This document shows positions 39,793 to 48,524 of a DNA stretch of 64,000 nt, one piece after another. The position numbers and the translations under genes were made by a program. The notes beneath the pieces are model-generated. The model did not search any database, had not been told where the DNA came from, and saw only the letters and a program-made list of their open reading frames with translations. The stretch's first letter is position 1; each line of letters opens with the position of its first letter. Source of the DNA: CAVQRC01 sp963715045 (GTDB lineage Bacteria > Planctomycetota > Planctomycetia > Pirellulales > Lacipirellulaceae); contig CAVQRC010000003.1 in assembly GCA_963715045.1 (NCBI GenBank), positions 423,847 to 487,846 of the forward strand, read 5' to 3'.

Positions 39793-40236
39793 TCACCCAC
39801 TGGGGCTCTTCACGTCGATGTTGTATTCCACGCCGCTGCTTCCCAGCGGTACCTCGACGGTCAATCCGCTGGAGAACGCGGCGTTGTAGCGGGTATCGAT
39901 GTGGCTCACCGGCGGGGGGCCGTCGGGCGTCGGCGCGACCTTCCAGCAACTCACGCCCACGCGATAGGTCCCCGGAAACAGGCCATCGCCCGGCTTGAAA
40001 GACTGGGCTTCGTAGGAGCCGTCGGCGGCAAACTCGGCTTTGGCCGGCCGCTTGGGAAAACCCTCGGCCACTTCGACCGGCACGAACGTCAAGTCGCCCG
40101 CTCCCGGAAGCGAGGCCCCATTGAGGGTGACCTTCCCGGTAACCGGCACGAGTCCTCGATCATCGCCGCAGCCGGTCGCCAGGACGAGCGTGACCAGCGT
40201 GACTGCCAGGCCAGGCCAGCCGCCCGGTTCACTCAT
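39793..40236 (-). CDS. Planctomycete lipoprotein with carboxypeptidase-regulatory-like fold
   Basis: 147 residues, from MSEPGGWPGLAVTLVTLVLA to a lipobox LATGC. The mature part begins VPVTGKVTLNGASLPG, then DLTFVPVE, AADGSYEAQSF and GLFPGTYRVGVSCW: the order of a single Ig-like/transthyretin domain common in planctomycete lipoproteins. It is probably attached to a membrane and exposed to the periplasm. The start overlaps the end of the DUF1559 gene by eight bases, and such DUF1559-lipoprotein pairs are very common in this phylum. Function unknown. Confidence 0.85.
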   Translation of the reverse strand: MSEPGGWPGLAVTLVTLVLATGCGDDRGLVPVTGKVTLNGASLPGAGDLTFVPVEVAEGFPKRPAKAEFAADGSYEAQSFKPGDGLFPGTYRVGVSCWKVAPTPDGPPPVSHIDTRYNAAFSSGLTVEVPLGSSGVEYNIDVKSPSG

Positions 40237-41176
40237 TGAGCATTGCCACTTCTTCGCCGGCACGCGTGCCGAGTGCGTTGTAGGTTTGATAATCGATCGA
40301 TTCGTTGACAAAATGCACGCTCCCATCGCCCATCGTCAGGTTCGCCCCGCCGGGATGCTCGCTCTTGAAGCCGCTGGTTTCCCACCAGCGTTCGCCCAGG
40401 CCGTTGTCACTGATCCGCGTGTTGAGCGGAATCGTGGTTGAGGTGACCGTAAAGTTCGTGGCGCAAATCGAAAAGAAGACGCACTCCTCGGGGAGCGACT
40501 CGCCGCACATGATCGTGTGCGAGAGTCCGTCGATGACCCGGCCGAACGAGACTTCCGGTAAACGGTGGCGACCGAACATGCCCACCGAGTTTCCCACCGG
40601 ATATCCGGCCCCCGCACCCGTGCCGAAGTTGTACCCCTGGCAGCAATAGTTGTCTTCGCTGGGGTTATTTCCTGCGGGGCAGAACGTGCAATTGTCCGGG
40701 TGGGTCGGGCCCATCGAGGCCGTATACCAGGTCCCGGTCGCCGTAGTCGGGTTGTGAGGAAAACGATCGGTGAACAGCGGTGAGCCCGACCGCAGTCCGC
40801 TCGGGCAGATGAACGTCTCCACCGTCTGCTGGCACGTTTGCAGGTTCGCGTTTCCGGAGTTGAAAGGCAAGGAGAAGTCGAACTGGTCGTACAGCGCCTG
40901 CTCTTCGATGAACGGGAACGTGGACGTGATCCAGATGCTCCCCGGAACGGTGCAGCATGTCGGCGAACCGGCAGGAAGGATCTTATGGGTGTCGTGGTAG
41001 CTGATCAGGGCCAGCCCGATCTGCCGCATGTTATTCGAGCAGGAGGAACGTCGGGCCGCATCGCGGGCAGCCTGGACCGCGGGCAGCAGAAGCACCACCA
41101 GGATACCGATGATCGCAATCACGACGAGAAGCTCGACGAGGGTAAACGCGGCTCGAGGGCGGTGTGCGGAGGACAT
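40229..41176 (-). CDS. DUF1559 protein with type IV pilin-like N-terminus
   Basis: 315 residues from ATG 41176 (MSSAHRPRAAFTLVELLVVI). The prepilin cleavage site (A|FTLVE with Glu5) and the hydrophobic helix up to AVQAARDAARRSSC are clear; NNMRQIGLALISYHDTH follows, the first DUF1559 block. The globular part is Cys-rich (TCCTVPGS, CTFCPAGN, NYCCQGY). The C-terminal H-x-GGANLTMGDGSVHFVNES is the H-X9-DG signature. DUF1559 proteins are exported by a type II/IV secretion-like system and are among the most expanded families in planctomycetes. Coupled by overlap to the lipoprotein downstream. A possible upstream start (41230) would only lengthen the leader. Confidence 0.9.
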   Translation of the reverse strand: MSSAHRPRAAFTLVELLVVIAIIGILVVLLLPAVQAARDAARRSSCSNNMRQIGLALISYHDTHKILPAGSPTCCTVPGSIWITSTFPFIEEQALYDQFDFSLPFNSGNANLQTCQQTVETFICPSGLRSGSPLFTDRFPHNPTTATGTWYTASMGPTHPDNCTFCPAGNNPSEDNYCCQGYNFGTGAGAGYPVGNSVGMFGRHRLPEVSFGRVIDGLSHTIMCGESLPEECVFFSICATNFTVTSTTIPLNTRISDNGLGERWWETSGFKSEHPGGANLTMGDGSVHFVNESIDYQTYNALGTRAGEEVAMLNE

Positions 41177-41255
41177 GGTCGGGGGAGGGGCGAAGAGAGT
41201 CTCAGTCGGCAGGATGCGCGTACGATACACCCATCGAATGATAAATTACAAAAGA

Positions 41256-41283
41256 CAAAGACCAAATCACAAACAAATCTCAA
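41256..41283 (-). repeat. Dispersed 28-base repeat, copy 3 (inverted)
   Basis: On the minus strand it matches copies at 15163 and 60118 at 26 of 28 positions (core GAGATTTGTTTGTGATTTGG identical). It sits in the spacer between two DUF1559 genes; the rest of 41177-41398 contains no gene. Confidence 0.8.
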
Positions 41284-41398
41284 ATCAGAAAAACTGAAAA
41301 CTTAAACACCCAGGGCGGTTCGGCGTGTCGTGTGGTGTGTCGTCGATATCCCGATCCCTGATCCGACGTTATGCACCCTCATTCTGAATCTGAAGAAC

Positions 41399-42337
41399 TT
41401 AGAGTTCTCCGCTGACTTCCTGGCCATTGCGGGTCCCGAGGTGGCGGTAGGTTTCGTGATCGACGTTTTCGGCGAGGTAGCTCACGCTGCCGTCGGCCAT
41501 GGCGACGTGAATTCCCCCGCTGTGTTCGCTCCCGAATGCCAACTCATTCTCCGCGATGCAGCTCTCGGTACCGAGGATCCTGTGCGAGTTGATCCGCGCC
41601 GAGGTCGAGCCAAAGAACTCCGAAAAGTCACTCCCCGCATTCGCGTCGATATTCGTGGAACCAATGTACCAGTAGTCGAGGCACGCCGCATACACGAACA
41701 CGCTCTTTTCGCCCACGATGATCGTGTGACTGGTGCCGTCGACGATCTGCCCGAAGCGAATCCCGCTGAGGTTGAACAGGATCCCGTCCAGCGGGGTCGT
41801 GAAATTGTCATGGGTGGCGATCCCCGAACCGCAGCCGATGTAACTGCACGGCACGCGGTTTTCGATCCCGTTGCAGTCGTCACGCAGGGGGGCGGTGGAC
41901 GTGGGGCAGCGGAAGGTCTCAATCACTGTCTGGACGGCACGCTGGTTGGTCCCGCCTTCGTCCCAGTTGTTTCCGGTCTCTTCCCAGGTGAGGGTGTCGT
42001 AGAGCGGGCCCTGCTCGATTTGTGGCAGAATGAAGGCCGTCCACCCGTGCCCGAGGCCGCCAACGGCCCCCGGTGGAAAGACCGTGTGCGTGCCGTGATA
42101 GTTGTGTAGCGCCAGCCCGATCTGCTTCATGTTGTTGCGGCAGGTGGTCATCCGGGCCGATTCCCGGGCCTGCTGGACGGCCGGCAACAGGAGCGCGACG
42201 AGGATCCCGATAATCGCGATTACCACCAGAAGTTCTACCAACGTGAAACCCAGAACAGGTCGCTTTCGCAAGCGGCGGTTGCCGGAAGGGACCGTCGATC
42301 CCGCGGCGGGAATCATGTAGGCTGGCGAGAATTCCAT
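41399..42337 (-). CDS. DUF1559 protein with type IV pilin-like N-terminus
   Basis: 312 residues from ATG 42337 (MEFSPAYMIPAAGSTVPSGN), with an AAGGA ribosome-binding sequence eight bases upstream. The leader is long, then GFTLVELLVVIAIIGILVAL gives the cleavage site and Glu5 helix, with AVQQARESARMTTCRNNMKQ and LALHNYHGTH after it. The C-terminal signature is FGSEHSGGIHVAMADGSVSY, matching H-X9-DG. The helix makes inner-membrane insertion and pseudopilus-like assembly plausible. It is not overlapping with the other DUF1559 gene (222 bases between) and shares little sequence beyond the conserved blocks. Confidence 0.9.
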   Translation of the reverse strand: MEFSPAYMIPAAGSTVPSGNRRLRKRPVLGFTLVELLVVIAIIGILVALLLPAVQQARESARMTTCRNNMKQIGLALHNYHGTHTVFPPGAVGGLGHGWTAFILPQIEQGPLYDTLTWEETGNNWDEGGTNQRAVQTVIETFRCPTSTAPLRDDCNGIENRVPCSYIGCGSGIATHDNFTTPLDGILFNLSGIRFGQIVDGTSHTIIVGEKSVFVYAACLDYWYIGSTNIDANAGSDFSEFFGSTSARINSHRILGTESCIAENELAFGSEHSGGIHVAMADGSVSYLAENVDHETYRHLGTRNGQEVSGEL

Positions 42338-42361
42338 GGTTTCCTTGGTTAGGAGTGACTT

Positions 42362-42496
42362 ATGAAGCAAATCGTGCCCAGTTGGGTTGTGGCAGCGTTG
42401 ATCGTCACGGCCGGGATCGTCGCCGGATGCCAGCAAGAGCCGCAGAAGGAGCCGCCACCAGGATCGGGTGAGGAGGCCATCGAAAAGAATGAATGA
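42362..42496 (+). CDS. Very small lipoprotein (44 residues)
   Basis: ATG 42362 is preceded by AGGAG at 42350-42354. The product starts MKQIVPSWVVAALIVTAG, then IVAGCQQEPQKEPPPGSG: a signal peptide with lipobox VAGC and a short mature tail rich in Pro, Glu and Lys. Small lipoproteins of this type often accompany DUF1559 genes in planctomycetes. It starts only 24 bases from the divergent DUF1559 start, so each gene's promoter must lie within or beyond the other's first codons. The strong ribosome-binding sequence and clean lipobox are the evidence for a real gene. Confidence 0.7.
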   Translation: MKQIVPSWVVAALIVTAGIVAGCQQEPQKEPPPGSGEEAIEKNE

Positions 42497-42670
42497 GCCG
42501 AACTCAAGGGACCGCCTGCAAGACGAGTGCTTTGAAAGTTGGATCGTAGGGGGATTACCGCGAGAATTCCTGCGAAGAGCGGGATCTCAGGTTCTCCTTT
42601 GCCTGGCCGCACGCGATAAGGTGGCCTGATTGTGGCCGTGTTGCCGGTAACTTGCAAGCTTGAGTTGCGA

Positions 42671-42725
42671 CCCGTTCCGCCGGATCTTTCGCGTCACTGC
42701 GGTAGCGGCGGGATCGTCGAACGGG
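42671..42725. other. Imperfect hairpin upstream of isocitrate dehydrogenase
   Basis: CCCGTTC (42671-42677) pairs with GAACGGG (42719-42725), and inside it CCGCCG (42677-42682) faces CGGCGG (42706-42711). The fold ends 49 bases before the GTG of the dehydrogenase. It could be the end of the small lipoprotein transcript or a leader structure; there is no T-tract and no known riboswitch core. The rest of 42497-42774 shows nothing else. Confidence 0.4.
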
Positions 42726-42774
42726 TCCGGCAGAGTGTGTCGGCAGCGTAACTGTTTCGTTTCTGGAGTCGATT

Positions 42775-43800
42775 GTGGGCAAGCATCAGGTCGTTCTCAT
42801 CCCGGGTGATGGAATTGGTCCGGAGGTGACTGACGCCGTCTTACGCGTATTTGACGCGGTTCGGGCGCCGGTGGAGTGGATCGAGAAGCGAGCCGGCCTG
42901 GCCGCGCTCGAACAGGGCGACGAAGTACTCCCCGCGAGTACCATTGACGCGGTCAGCCACCACGGGATCGCATTGAAGGGGCCCTGCACGACGCCGGTCG
43001 GAGAAGGGTTCACTTCAGTCAATGTTCAGTTGCGAAAGAAGTTGAACCTGTACGCCGCGGTGCGACCCGTTCGCAGCCTCGCCGGCGTACCCACCCGTTT
43101 TGAAAATGTCGACCTGGTCATCATTCGGGAAAACACCGAAGGGCTCTACAGTGGCGTCGAGAATCAGCTCACCGACGATGTCGTGATGAGCATGAAGATC
43201 GCGACCAAGAGCGGTTGCCAGCGGATCGCCCACTGGGCATTCCGATACGCCACGCAGCGGCGGCGAAAAAAGATCACGGTGATGCACAAAGCGAACATCA
43301 TGAAGATTACCGATGGACTGTTTATTCGCCTGGCTCAACAGGAGCACCTGCGAAATTACCCGAATATCGAATACGAGGAATTGATCATCGATGCGGGGTG
43401 CATGAGAATCGTGCAGCGTCCGGAGAAGTTCGACGTGGTGCTGCTCGAAAACCTGTACGGAGATATGGTCAGCGATCTGTGCGCGGGACTTGTCGGTGGC
43501 CTGGGTGTCGTACCCGGCGCGAACATCGGCGACGAGGATGCGGTATTCGAAGCGGTGCACGGCTCGGCACCCGACATCGCCGGGCAGGGGATCGCCAATC
43601 CGCTGGCGCTATTGATGTCGGCAGCGATGATGCTTAACCACCTGGCCGAAATGCGGGACGATCAACTATGCAAGAGGGCGGCGGCCTCGATCAAGACCGG
43701 GTACAGCCGAGCGTTGGCGGAAGACGCGAAGACCCGCGACCTGGGGGGGCGGCTGAGCACGCAAGAGTTCGCCGATGCGGTCATCGCGCGGCTGGGTTAG
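42775..43800 (+). CDS. NAD-dependent isocitrate dehydrogenase (IDH/IPMDH family)
   Basis: 341 residues, intact. GTG start (MGKHQVVLIPGDGIGPEVTD). Decarboxylating-dehydrogenase features: KGPCTTPVGEGFTSVNVQLR with the Ser/Asn substrate residues, RENTEGLYSGVE, HKANIMKITDGLF with the catalytic Lys, DVVLLENLYGDMVSDLCAGL with metal-binding Asp, and EAVHGSAPDIAGQGIANPLA, where the His-Gly-Ser-Ala-Pro-Asp-Ile nucleotide site favours NAD. STSVNV-type substrate residues point to isocitrate rather than isopropylmalate or homoisocitrate. It oxidises isocitrate to 2-oxoglutarate in the citric acid cycle. The small helical gene 62 bases downstream may be cotranscribed. Confidence 0.9.
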   Translation: MGKHQVVLIPGDGIGPEVTDAVLRVFDAVRAPVEWIEKRAGLAALEQGDEVLPASTIDAVSHHGIALKGPCTTPVGEGFTSVNVQLRKKLNLYAAVRPVRSLAGVPTRFENVDLVIIRENTEGLYSGVENQLTDDVVMSMKIATKSGCQRIAHWAFRYATQRRRKKITVMHKANIMKITDGLFIRLAQQEHLRNYPNIEYEELIIDAGCMRIVQRPEKFDVVLLENLYGDMVSDLCAGLVGGLGVVPGANIGDEDAVFEAVHGSAPDIAGQGIANPLALLMSAAMMLNHLAEMRDDQLCKRAAASIKTGYSRALAEDAKTRDLGGRLSTQEFADAVIARLG

Positions 43801-43862
43801 TGCTCTGTCCAGAGGTTCGCTGAGGTTTTTCGATCGATACTTAAACATGCAGGAGCGACACG

Positions 43863-44051
43863 ATGAAACTGGCGGACTTCTATCACGAAGTGGCGCGACG
43901 TGCGGACACCGCGAAGACACAGATCTCGGTCGCTGAGACCAAACGGGTGCTCTCCGAAGCGTTCCTCGTACTCGCGGAGCAAAACGCGGCCGATTGCAGC
44001 GACACGATCGCCAAGGGACTCGCTGCCGCCCAGAAGAAGCTCGCGAAATAG
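43863..44051 (+). CDS. Small helical protein (62 residues) of unknown function
   Basis: ATG 43863 is preceded by GCAGGAG at 43850-43856, a good ribosome-binding site. The product, MKLADFYHEVARRADTAKTQ through VAETKRVLSEAFLVLAEQNA, is cytosolic and almost fully alpha-helical, rich in Ala, Lys and Glu, and ends in AAQKKLAK. The Ser-Val-Ala-Glu-Thr-Lys-Arg-Val motif resembles small conserved planctomycete proteins, and faintly the HU/integration-host-factor start in which a short helix carries similar residues, but a DNA-binding arm is absent. No function assigned. Confidence 0.7.
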   Translation: MKLADFYHEVARRADTAKTQISVAETKRVLSEAFLVLAEQNAADCSDTIAKGLAAAQKKLAK

Positions 44052-44206
44052 GGAGTGCCATTTGGATCGTCGCGCGGTCGTCTTCTGCAGCGCCGCAGTC
44101 ACATTCGGCGATTGTGACCCACGAGGTACGCGCTCGTGTGACGCGAACGGCGGCGATACGATGGGATGCGATTGTTTAGAAGCCCTCTCGAAATGGATCT
44201 GAAGCC

Positions 44207-45747
44207 ATGCCGACTGTGACCAGAATCGCGACGTATTGCGGAGTCCTGCTGTTCTTAACCGGTTCGCCGTTCTTCACCGATTCACAGGGGCTTGCCGCCG
44301 AGCCGCAGGAAGAGGTCGCGCACACCCGATCGCTGTTCGATGGCAAGACGCTCGCCGGTTGGGAGAAGAGCGACTTTGAACAGCAGGGAGACGCGTCGGT
44401 CAAGGACGGAACGCTCGTGATCCACGCCGGACAATCGATGTCGGGCGTCAACTGGCAGGGCCAGTTTCCCACCACCAACTACGAAGTGACTTTCGAAGCG
44501 CAACGGGTCGACGGGACCGACTTCTTCTGCGGACTCACGTTTCCCGTCGGTGACGAGTACTGCACGTTCGTCGCGGGAGGATGGTCGGGAACGGTTGTCG
44601 GACTCTCTTGCATTAACGGCTACGATGCGTCCGACAACGAGACGACCTCCTTTGGCGAATTCGAAAACGGCAAGTGGTACAAGTTTCGGGTGCGGGTCAG
44701 CGACGCGATGATCAAGGCCTGGATCGATGACGAGAAATTCGCCAGCGTCGATCGGGCCGGCAAGGAATTCAGCTTGCGGTTCGAAGTCGATCCTTCCCGC
44801 CCGTTCGGGTTCGCCACGTACGAAACGACGGCCGCGATCCGCAATCTCAAGCTCAGGCAGTTCCTGCCCGACGGCGAACGTCTCGGCAAGATTCGCGGAG
44901 AACTCGATGTTCCCTACGCCGGCACCAGCGATCCGCGGCAACGTCTCGATCTGCTGCTGCCGACCCACCGCACCGCGGCCAACAAGCCGTTACCGGTCAT
45001 CGTCTACATTCACGGGGGCGGCTGGTCCCTGGGCGACAAACAGCAGGGGCTCAAATATCTCAAACCGTTCGTGGAAACGGGCGATTATGCGGGCGTATCG
45101 ATCGGTTATCGATTGAGCCAGGACGCGACCTGGCCGGCACAGATTCACGACTGCAAGGCGGCGATTCGCTGGATCCGGGCGGTTGCGTCCCGGTACAACC
45201 TCGATGCCGATCGAATTGCCGCGATTGGACACTCGGCGGGTGGCCATCTGGTGTCGATGCTCGGTACCAGTGACGGTGTGCAGGAGCATGAAGGTACGTT
45301 GGCGCCGCGCAAGGCTACTCCAGCGGCGTGGCATGCGTGATCGATTACTTTGGTCCCAGCGACTTCCGGACCATCGGGAACGCGGCCAGCAAGCTTGACC
45401 ACCGGGCAGCCGACTCGCTCGTGGGCCGGCTTCTCGGCGGGGCGGTGGCGGATCGCCCTCAAGCCGCCCGCGACGCTTCGCCTGTCGAGTTCGCCACTTC
45501 CGGCGATCCGCCGTTTCTAATCATCCACGGGACCCGCGACGAAGCAGTTCCCTTCTCGCAGTCGGTCGAACTCGAGCAGGCGCTCGAGAAAGCCGGTGTG
45601 CCCGCGACGCTGCTCACGATCGAAGGCGGTGGCCATGGCGGGCTGGATACCGAAGAGATCCGCGAAGTCGTCGCCCACTTCCTCGAGCAGCATTTGCTGG
45701 GAAAGCCGCGGCGCCTCGAAGACCAGACCCTGAAACTCGAGCCTTGA
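44207..45747 (+). CDS. Secreted DUF1080 / alpha-beta hydrolase fusion (one frameshift)
   Basis: About 513 residues. A signal peptide (MPTVTRIATYCGVLLFLTGS to GLAA) leads into DUF1080, a concanavalin-like glycan-associated fold: RSLFDGKTLAGWEKSDF, DGTDFFCGLTFPVG, then WYKFRVRVSDAMIKAWIDDE. The second half is a BD-FAE-like alpha/beta hydrolase: IVYIHGGGWSLGDK (oxyanion loop, residue about 268), GHSAGGHLVS (nucleophile Ser, about 340). A frame change near 45310 joins this to GVACVIDYFGPSDFR, then IIHGTRDEAVPF (acid Asp) and EGGGHGGLD (His). Probably a periplasmic esterase, perhaps deacetylating or de-esterifying polysaccharide. Separate DUF1080 and hydrolase genes are more common than this fusion. 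Confidence 0.85.
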
Positions 45748-45848
45748 TTGGTCGTCGTGCGTTTTGCGGGTTCGGATCGCGTTCGTGATCATGCCGTGTC
45801 GCGATTGCCGCGTTTTCCCCGCGTCTTGTTACTGACAGGGAGCTGCTC

Positions 45849-48251
45849 ATGCCTGGTCCGATGGAACTGGTCATTATTCTCGGGATGTTGTCGCCCGTGT
45901 TCGGGATCGGGTTGCCAATCGGCTTGCCACCGGGCGAGAACGACCCCAGGCTCTTGAACATGGCGCCGGAGAGCTGCGTCTATGCGACCATCTGGGCGGC
46001 GACCGCCCAAGCCGATCCTGACAGCACCAATCACGTCGAGCGGCTGCTGGCCGAGCCCGAGTTGCGGGACGTCGTGCAGCATCTCGTCGACGTGGTGCGG
46101 AAATCGACGCGACGCGTTGCCCTCGAACAGGACAATCGGCAGCTGGGTGTCGTAGCGGACATCGTGCCGCGGCTGGCCACGGTGCTCTTTACCCGGCCGG
46201 CCGCTGTGTACGTCGAGTCGATTCGGTCCGACCCCGACCGGTTCGATGCTAAGGCCGCGTTGATTGTCAATCTTGGCGACGAGCGAATGGCGGTCGAGCG
46301 GGCGATTACGCGGTTACGCCGACAGGTCGTCCGAGAAGCCGAACTTGTCGAAATCGACGGCAAACCATTCGCCATGCTCCGACCGTCGCAGGATACTCCT
46401 CACGTCACGTGGGGGATCCATGGCGATTACTTCATCCTGGGGCTGGGCGAGCGTGCGGTCGAGAGCGCGCTGGCACGGGCTAAGACCGACCCGCCGCGAT
46501 GGCTGATCGAGGTGGAGCAGCGGTTCGCGATCGACCGTCGGGCAACGCTCACTTACGCCAACGTCACGAAGTTGATCGAGGCCGTCGGCGGCGCCCAGGG
46601 CGAGACGACGCGGCGTTTGATGTCTGCGCTCGGGCTCGATGGTCTAGATACTTACATTTCAGCCACGGGCCTCGACGCTACAGAACGGGTGAGTCATTCG
46701 GTGCTTGCGTTTGCCGGCGAACCGCGAGGGCTGTTCGGGCTGATCGACAACGAAGGGCTGGCCGCGGCGGACCTCGAAGCCATTCCCGCAGATGCACTCG
46801 TGGCGTTGGCGGTGCGGGTCGACGGCCGTCGGGTAATTGACCTCGTGCGGGACGTGACGGCACAGGTCGACGAGCGTGCCGAACTGGCGTTCGAGGAAGT
46901 CCTGCAGGCGGCAGAGGACGAACTGGGTTTTCATGTGGTTGACGATCTGCTGGCTTCGCTCGGCGACGTATGGCGGGTCTATACGAGTCGCGGCGGTGGT
47001 GGGCTCGTGATGGGCTGGACGCTCAGCGTGCCGGTCCGAGACGCCGCGAAGTTGGCCCGGGTCGAAAAGGAGTTGCTGACGTTTCTCAAGACGCAGCTCG
47101 GCACGGACACCACGATCAAGAGTCGCCAAGTGAAGGAGGCCCACATCCACTCGATCAGCAGCCGTGATTTCGGGCCCCTGATGCCGAGTTGGTCGATCCA
47201 TCAGGGGAGGCTCGTGTTCGGCCTGTTTCCTCAGGCAGTCCGGGCGGACCTCCAACACGGTGATCGGCAGGGACTCGGGCAGCGACCGGAGGTTGCGGCA
47301 CTTCTCGAACAAGATGCACGACCCGCCATGCTGACGTACTGGGACACGAAGGACGTCTTCGAGGCCGCGTATCCGTTGTTCATCGTCACCGTCGAGGGAC
47401 TCGCCGGACAGTTGAACCAGGGCGGAATCGACATCGACGTCGGCCTGTTGCCGCCGCGGGAGGTGATCTCGCAGCATCTCCTGCCCGGCACGTCGACGAT
47501 TCGGATGACCGACCGGGGGATCGTCATGGAGTCGCGGCAGACCACGCCCGCCGGCAATCTGGGAGCATCCCTGCCGCTGGTCCTGGCCGCGGCGGTGCCT
47601 GCGATCACGTCCGCGCGGGAAGCCTCGGAGCGGACGCAGGCAGTCAATCACATGAAACAGATCTTGCTGGCGATGCTCAATCACGAGTCGGCGATGCAGG
47701 CGTTGCCGGCTGCCTACAACACCGACGCCAACGGCGAGCCGTTGTTGAGTTGGCGGGTTCACATTCTGCCGTACCTCGATCACGGCGATCTGTACGAACA
47801 GTTCCATCTCGATGAGCCCTGGGACAGCGACCACAATCGGCGGCTGATCATGCAGATGCCGGACGTCTACAAATCGCCCGGGAGTCTCTCCGACCCGGGC
47901 AAGACGAACTTTCTTGCTGTCAGCGGGGAGTCGCATTTCATGATTCCTCCTGACAAGAGAGAATTCGGAAAACATTTTCCGGCCGGTGTGCGATTCCGCG
48001 AGATTACGGACGGCACTTCAAACACGATCGCCGTTGTCGAGGTGAGTGACGCCTTGGCCACGATCTGGACAAAGCCGGGCGACTTCGTGCCGGACGCGGA
48101 CAACCCGGTCAACGGTCTGGCGGGCCTACGCGAGAATGTGTTTATGGTCGGTTTTTGCGATGGTTCCGTTCAGGTGATGTCCGTCGATATCGATCCCACG
48201 ACGCTGCGGGCCATGTTCACGCGGGCCGGTGGTGAGGTCATTGAGCGGTAA
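45849..48251 (+). CDS. Large DUF1559 chimera without pilin helix
   Basis: 800 residues, intact. It begins MPGPMELVIILGMLSPVFGI, a hydrophobic leader of membrane-anchor type, preceded by AGGGAGC. The first 570 residues form a repeating alpha/beta region (ALIVNLGDERMAVERAITRL, GIHGDYFILGLGERAVESAL, DALVALAVRVDGRRVIDLV) resembling DUF3352-type periplasmic proteins. The end is DUF1559: LAAAVPAITSAREASERTQA, NHMKQILLAMLNHESAMQAL, LSWRVHILPYLDHGDLYEQF, ITDGTSNTIAVVEVSDALA and FCDGSVQVMSVDI. The usual FTLVELL pilin helix is absent, so the DUF1559 fold has been attached to a different scaffold. It is followed at once by a strong terminator. Confidence 0.82.
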   Translation: MPGPMELVIILGMLSPVFGIGLPIGLPPGENDPRLLNMAPESCVYATIWAATAQADPDSTNHVERLLAEPELRDVVQHLVDVVRKSTRRVALEQDNRQLGVVADIVPRLATVLFTRPAAVYVESIRSDPDRFDAKAALIVNLGDERMAVERAITRLRRQVVREAELVEIDGKPFAMLRPSQDTPHVTWGIHGDYFILGLGERAVESALARAKTDPPRWLIEVEQRFAIDRRATLTYANVTKLIEAVGGAQGETTRRLMSALGLDGLDTYISATGLDATERVSHSVLAFAGEPRGLFGLIDNEGLAAADLEAIPADALVALAVRVDGRRVIDLVRDVTAQVDERAELAFEEVLQAAEDELGFHVVDDLLASLGDVWRVYTSRGGGGLVMGWTLSVPVRDAAKLARVEKELLTFLKTQLGTDTTIKSRQVKEAHIHSISSRDFGPLMPSWSIHQGRLVFGLFPQAVRADLQHGDRQGLGQRPEVAALLEQDARPAMLTYWDTKDVFEAAYPLFIVTVEGLAGQLNQGGIDIDVGLLPPREVISQHLLPGTSTIRMTDRGIVMESRQTTPAGNLGASLPLVLAAAVPAITSAREASERTQAVNHMKQILLAMLNHESAMQALPAAYNTDANGEPLLSWRVHILPYLDHGDLYEQFHLDEPWDSDHNRRLIMQMPDVYKSPGSLSDPGKTNFLAVSGESHFMIPPDKREFGKHFPAGVRFREITDGTSNTIAVVEVSDALATIWTKPGDFVPDADNPVNGLAGLRENVFMVGFCDGSVQVMSVDIDPTTLRAMFTRAGGEVIER

Positions 48252-48313
48252 AGCCCGGCTTCTTCCCGGGCATGCCCGGCTGCGAACTGCTCTGCGCGAA
48301 GCCGGGCTTTTTT
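48250..48313 (+). terminator. Rho-independent terminator built from a GAAGCCCGGCTTC-family palindrome
   Basis: AAAGCCCGGCTTC (48250-48262) pairs perfectly with GAAGCCGGGCTTT (48298-48310) around a 35-base loop containing further CCCGGGCATGCCCGG pairing; six T residues follow (48308-48313). It starts on the stop codon of the DUF1559 chimera and is the best terminator in the window. It belongs to the same family as the array at 16560-17180. Confidence 0.8.
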
Positions 48314-48410
48314 GAAGCGGGCTTCGCGTCGGCGTTGACGTGGTGATGCGTGGCCAAGAAGCCGCGGTCGACTTTCGGGTCGGTTACTTCGCGCGGTCTG
48401 GTTGACACGA

Positions 48411-48521
48411 GAAGCCCGGCTTCGCGCTGGGCGGGTTTGGGCGGGCACGTGACGGAAGAAGCCGGGCTTCGCGCTGGGCGGGTTTGCGCGGGCACGTGAC
48501 GGAAGAAGCCGGGCTTCGCGC
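48411..48521. repeat. 47-bp tandem repeat, about 2.3 copies
   Basis: Units start at 48411, 48458 and 48505, each with GAAGCCSGGCTTCGCGC then a GGGCGGGTTTGSGCGGGC segment and CACGTGACGGAA. Each unit begins with the same palindrome as the preceding terminator. The array ends four bases before the stop codon of the convergent thioredoxin-fusion gene. No gene is seen between 48314 and 48524. Confidence 0.8.
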
Positions 48522-48524
48522 GGA

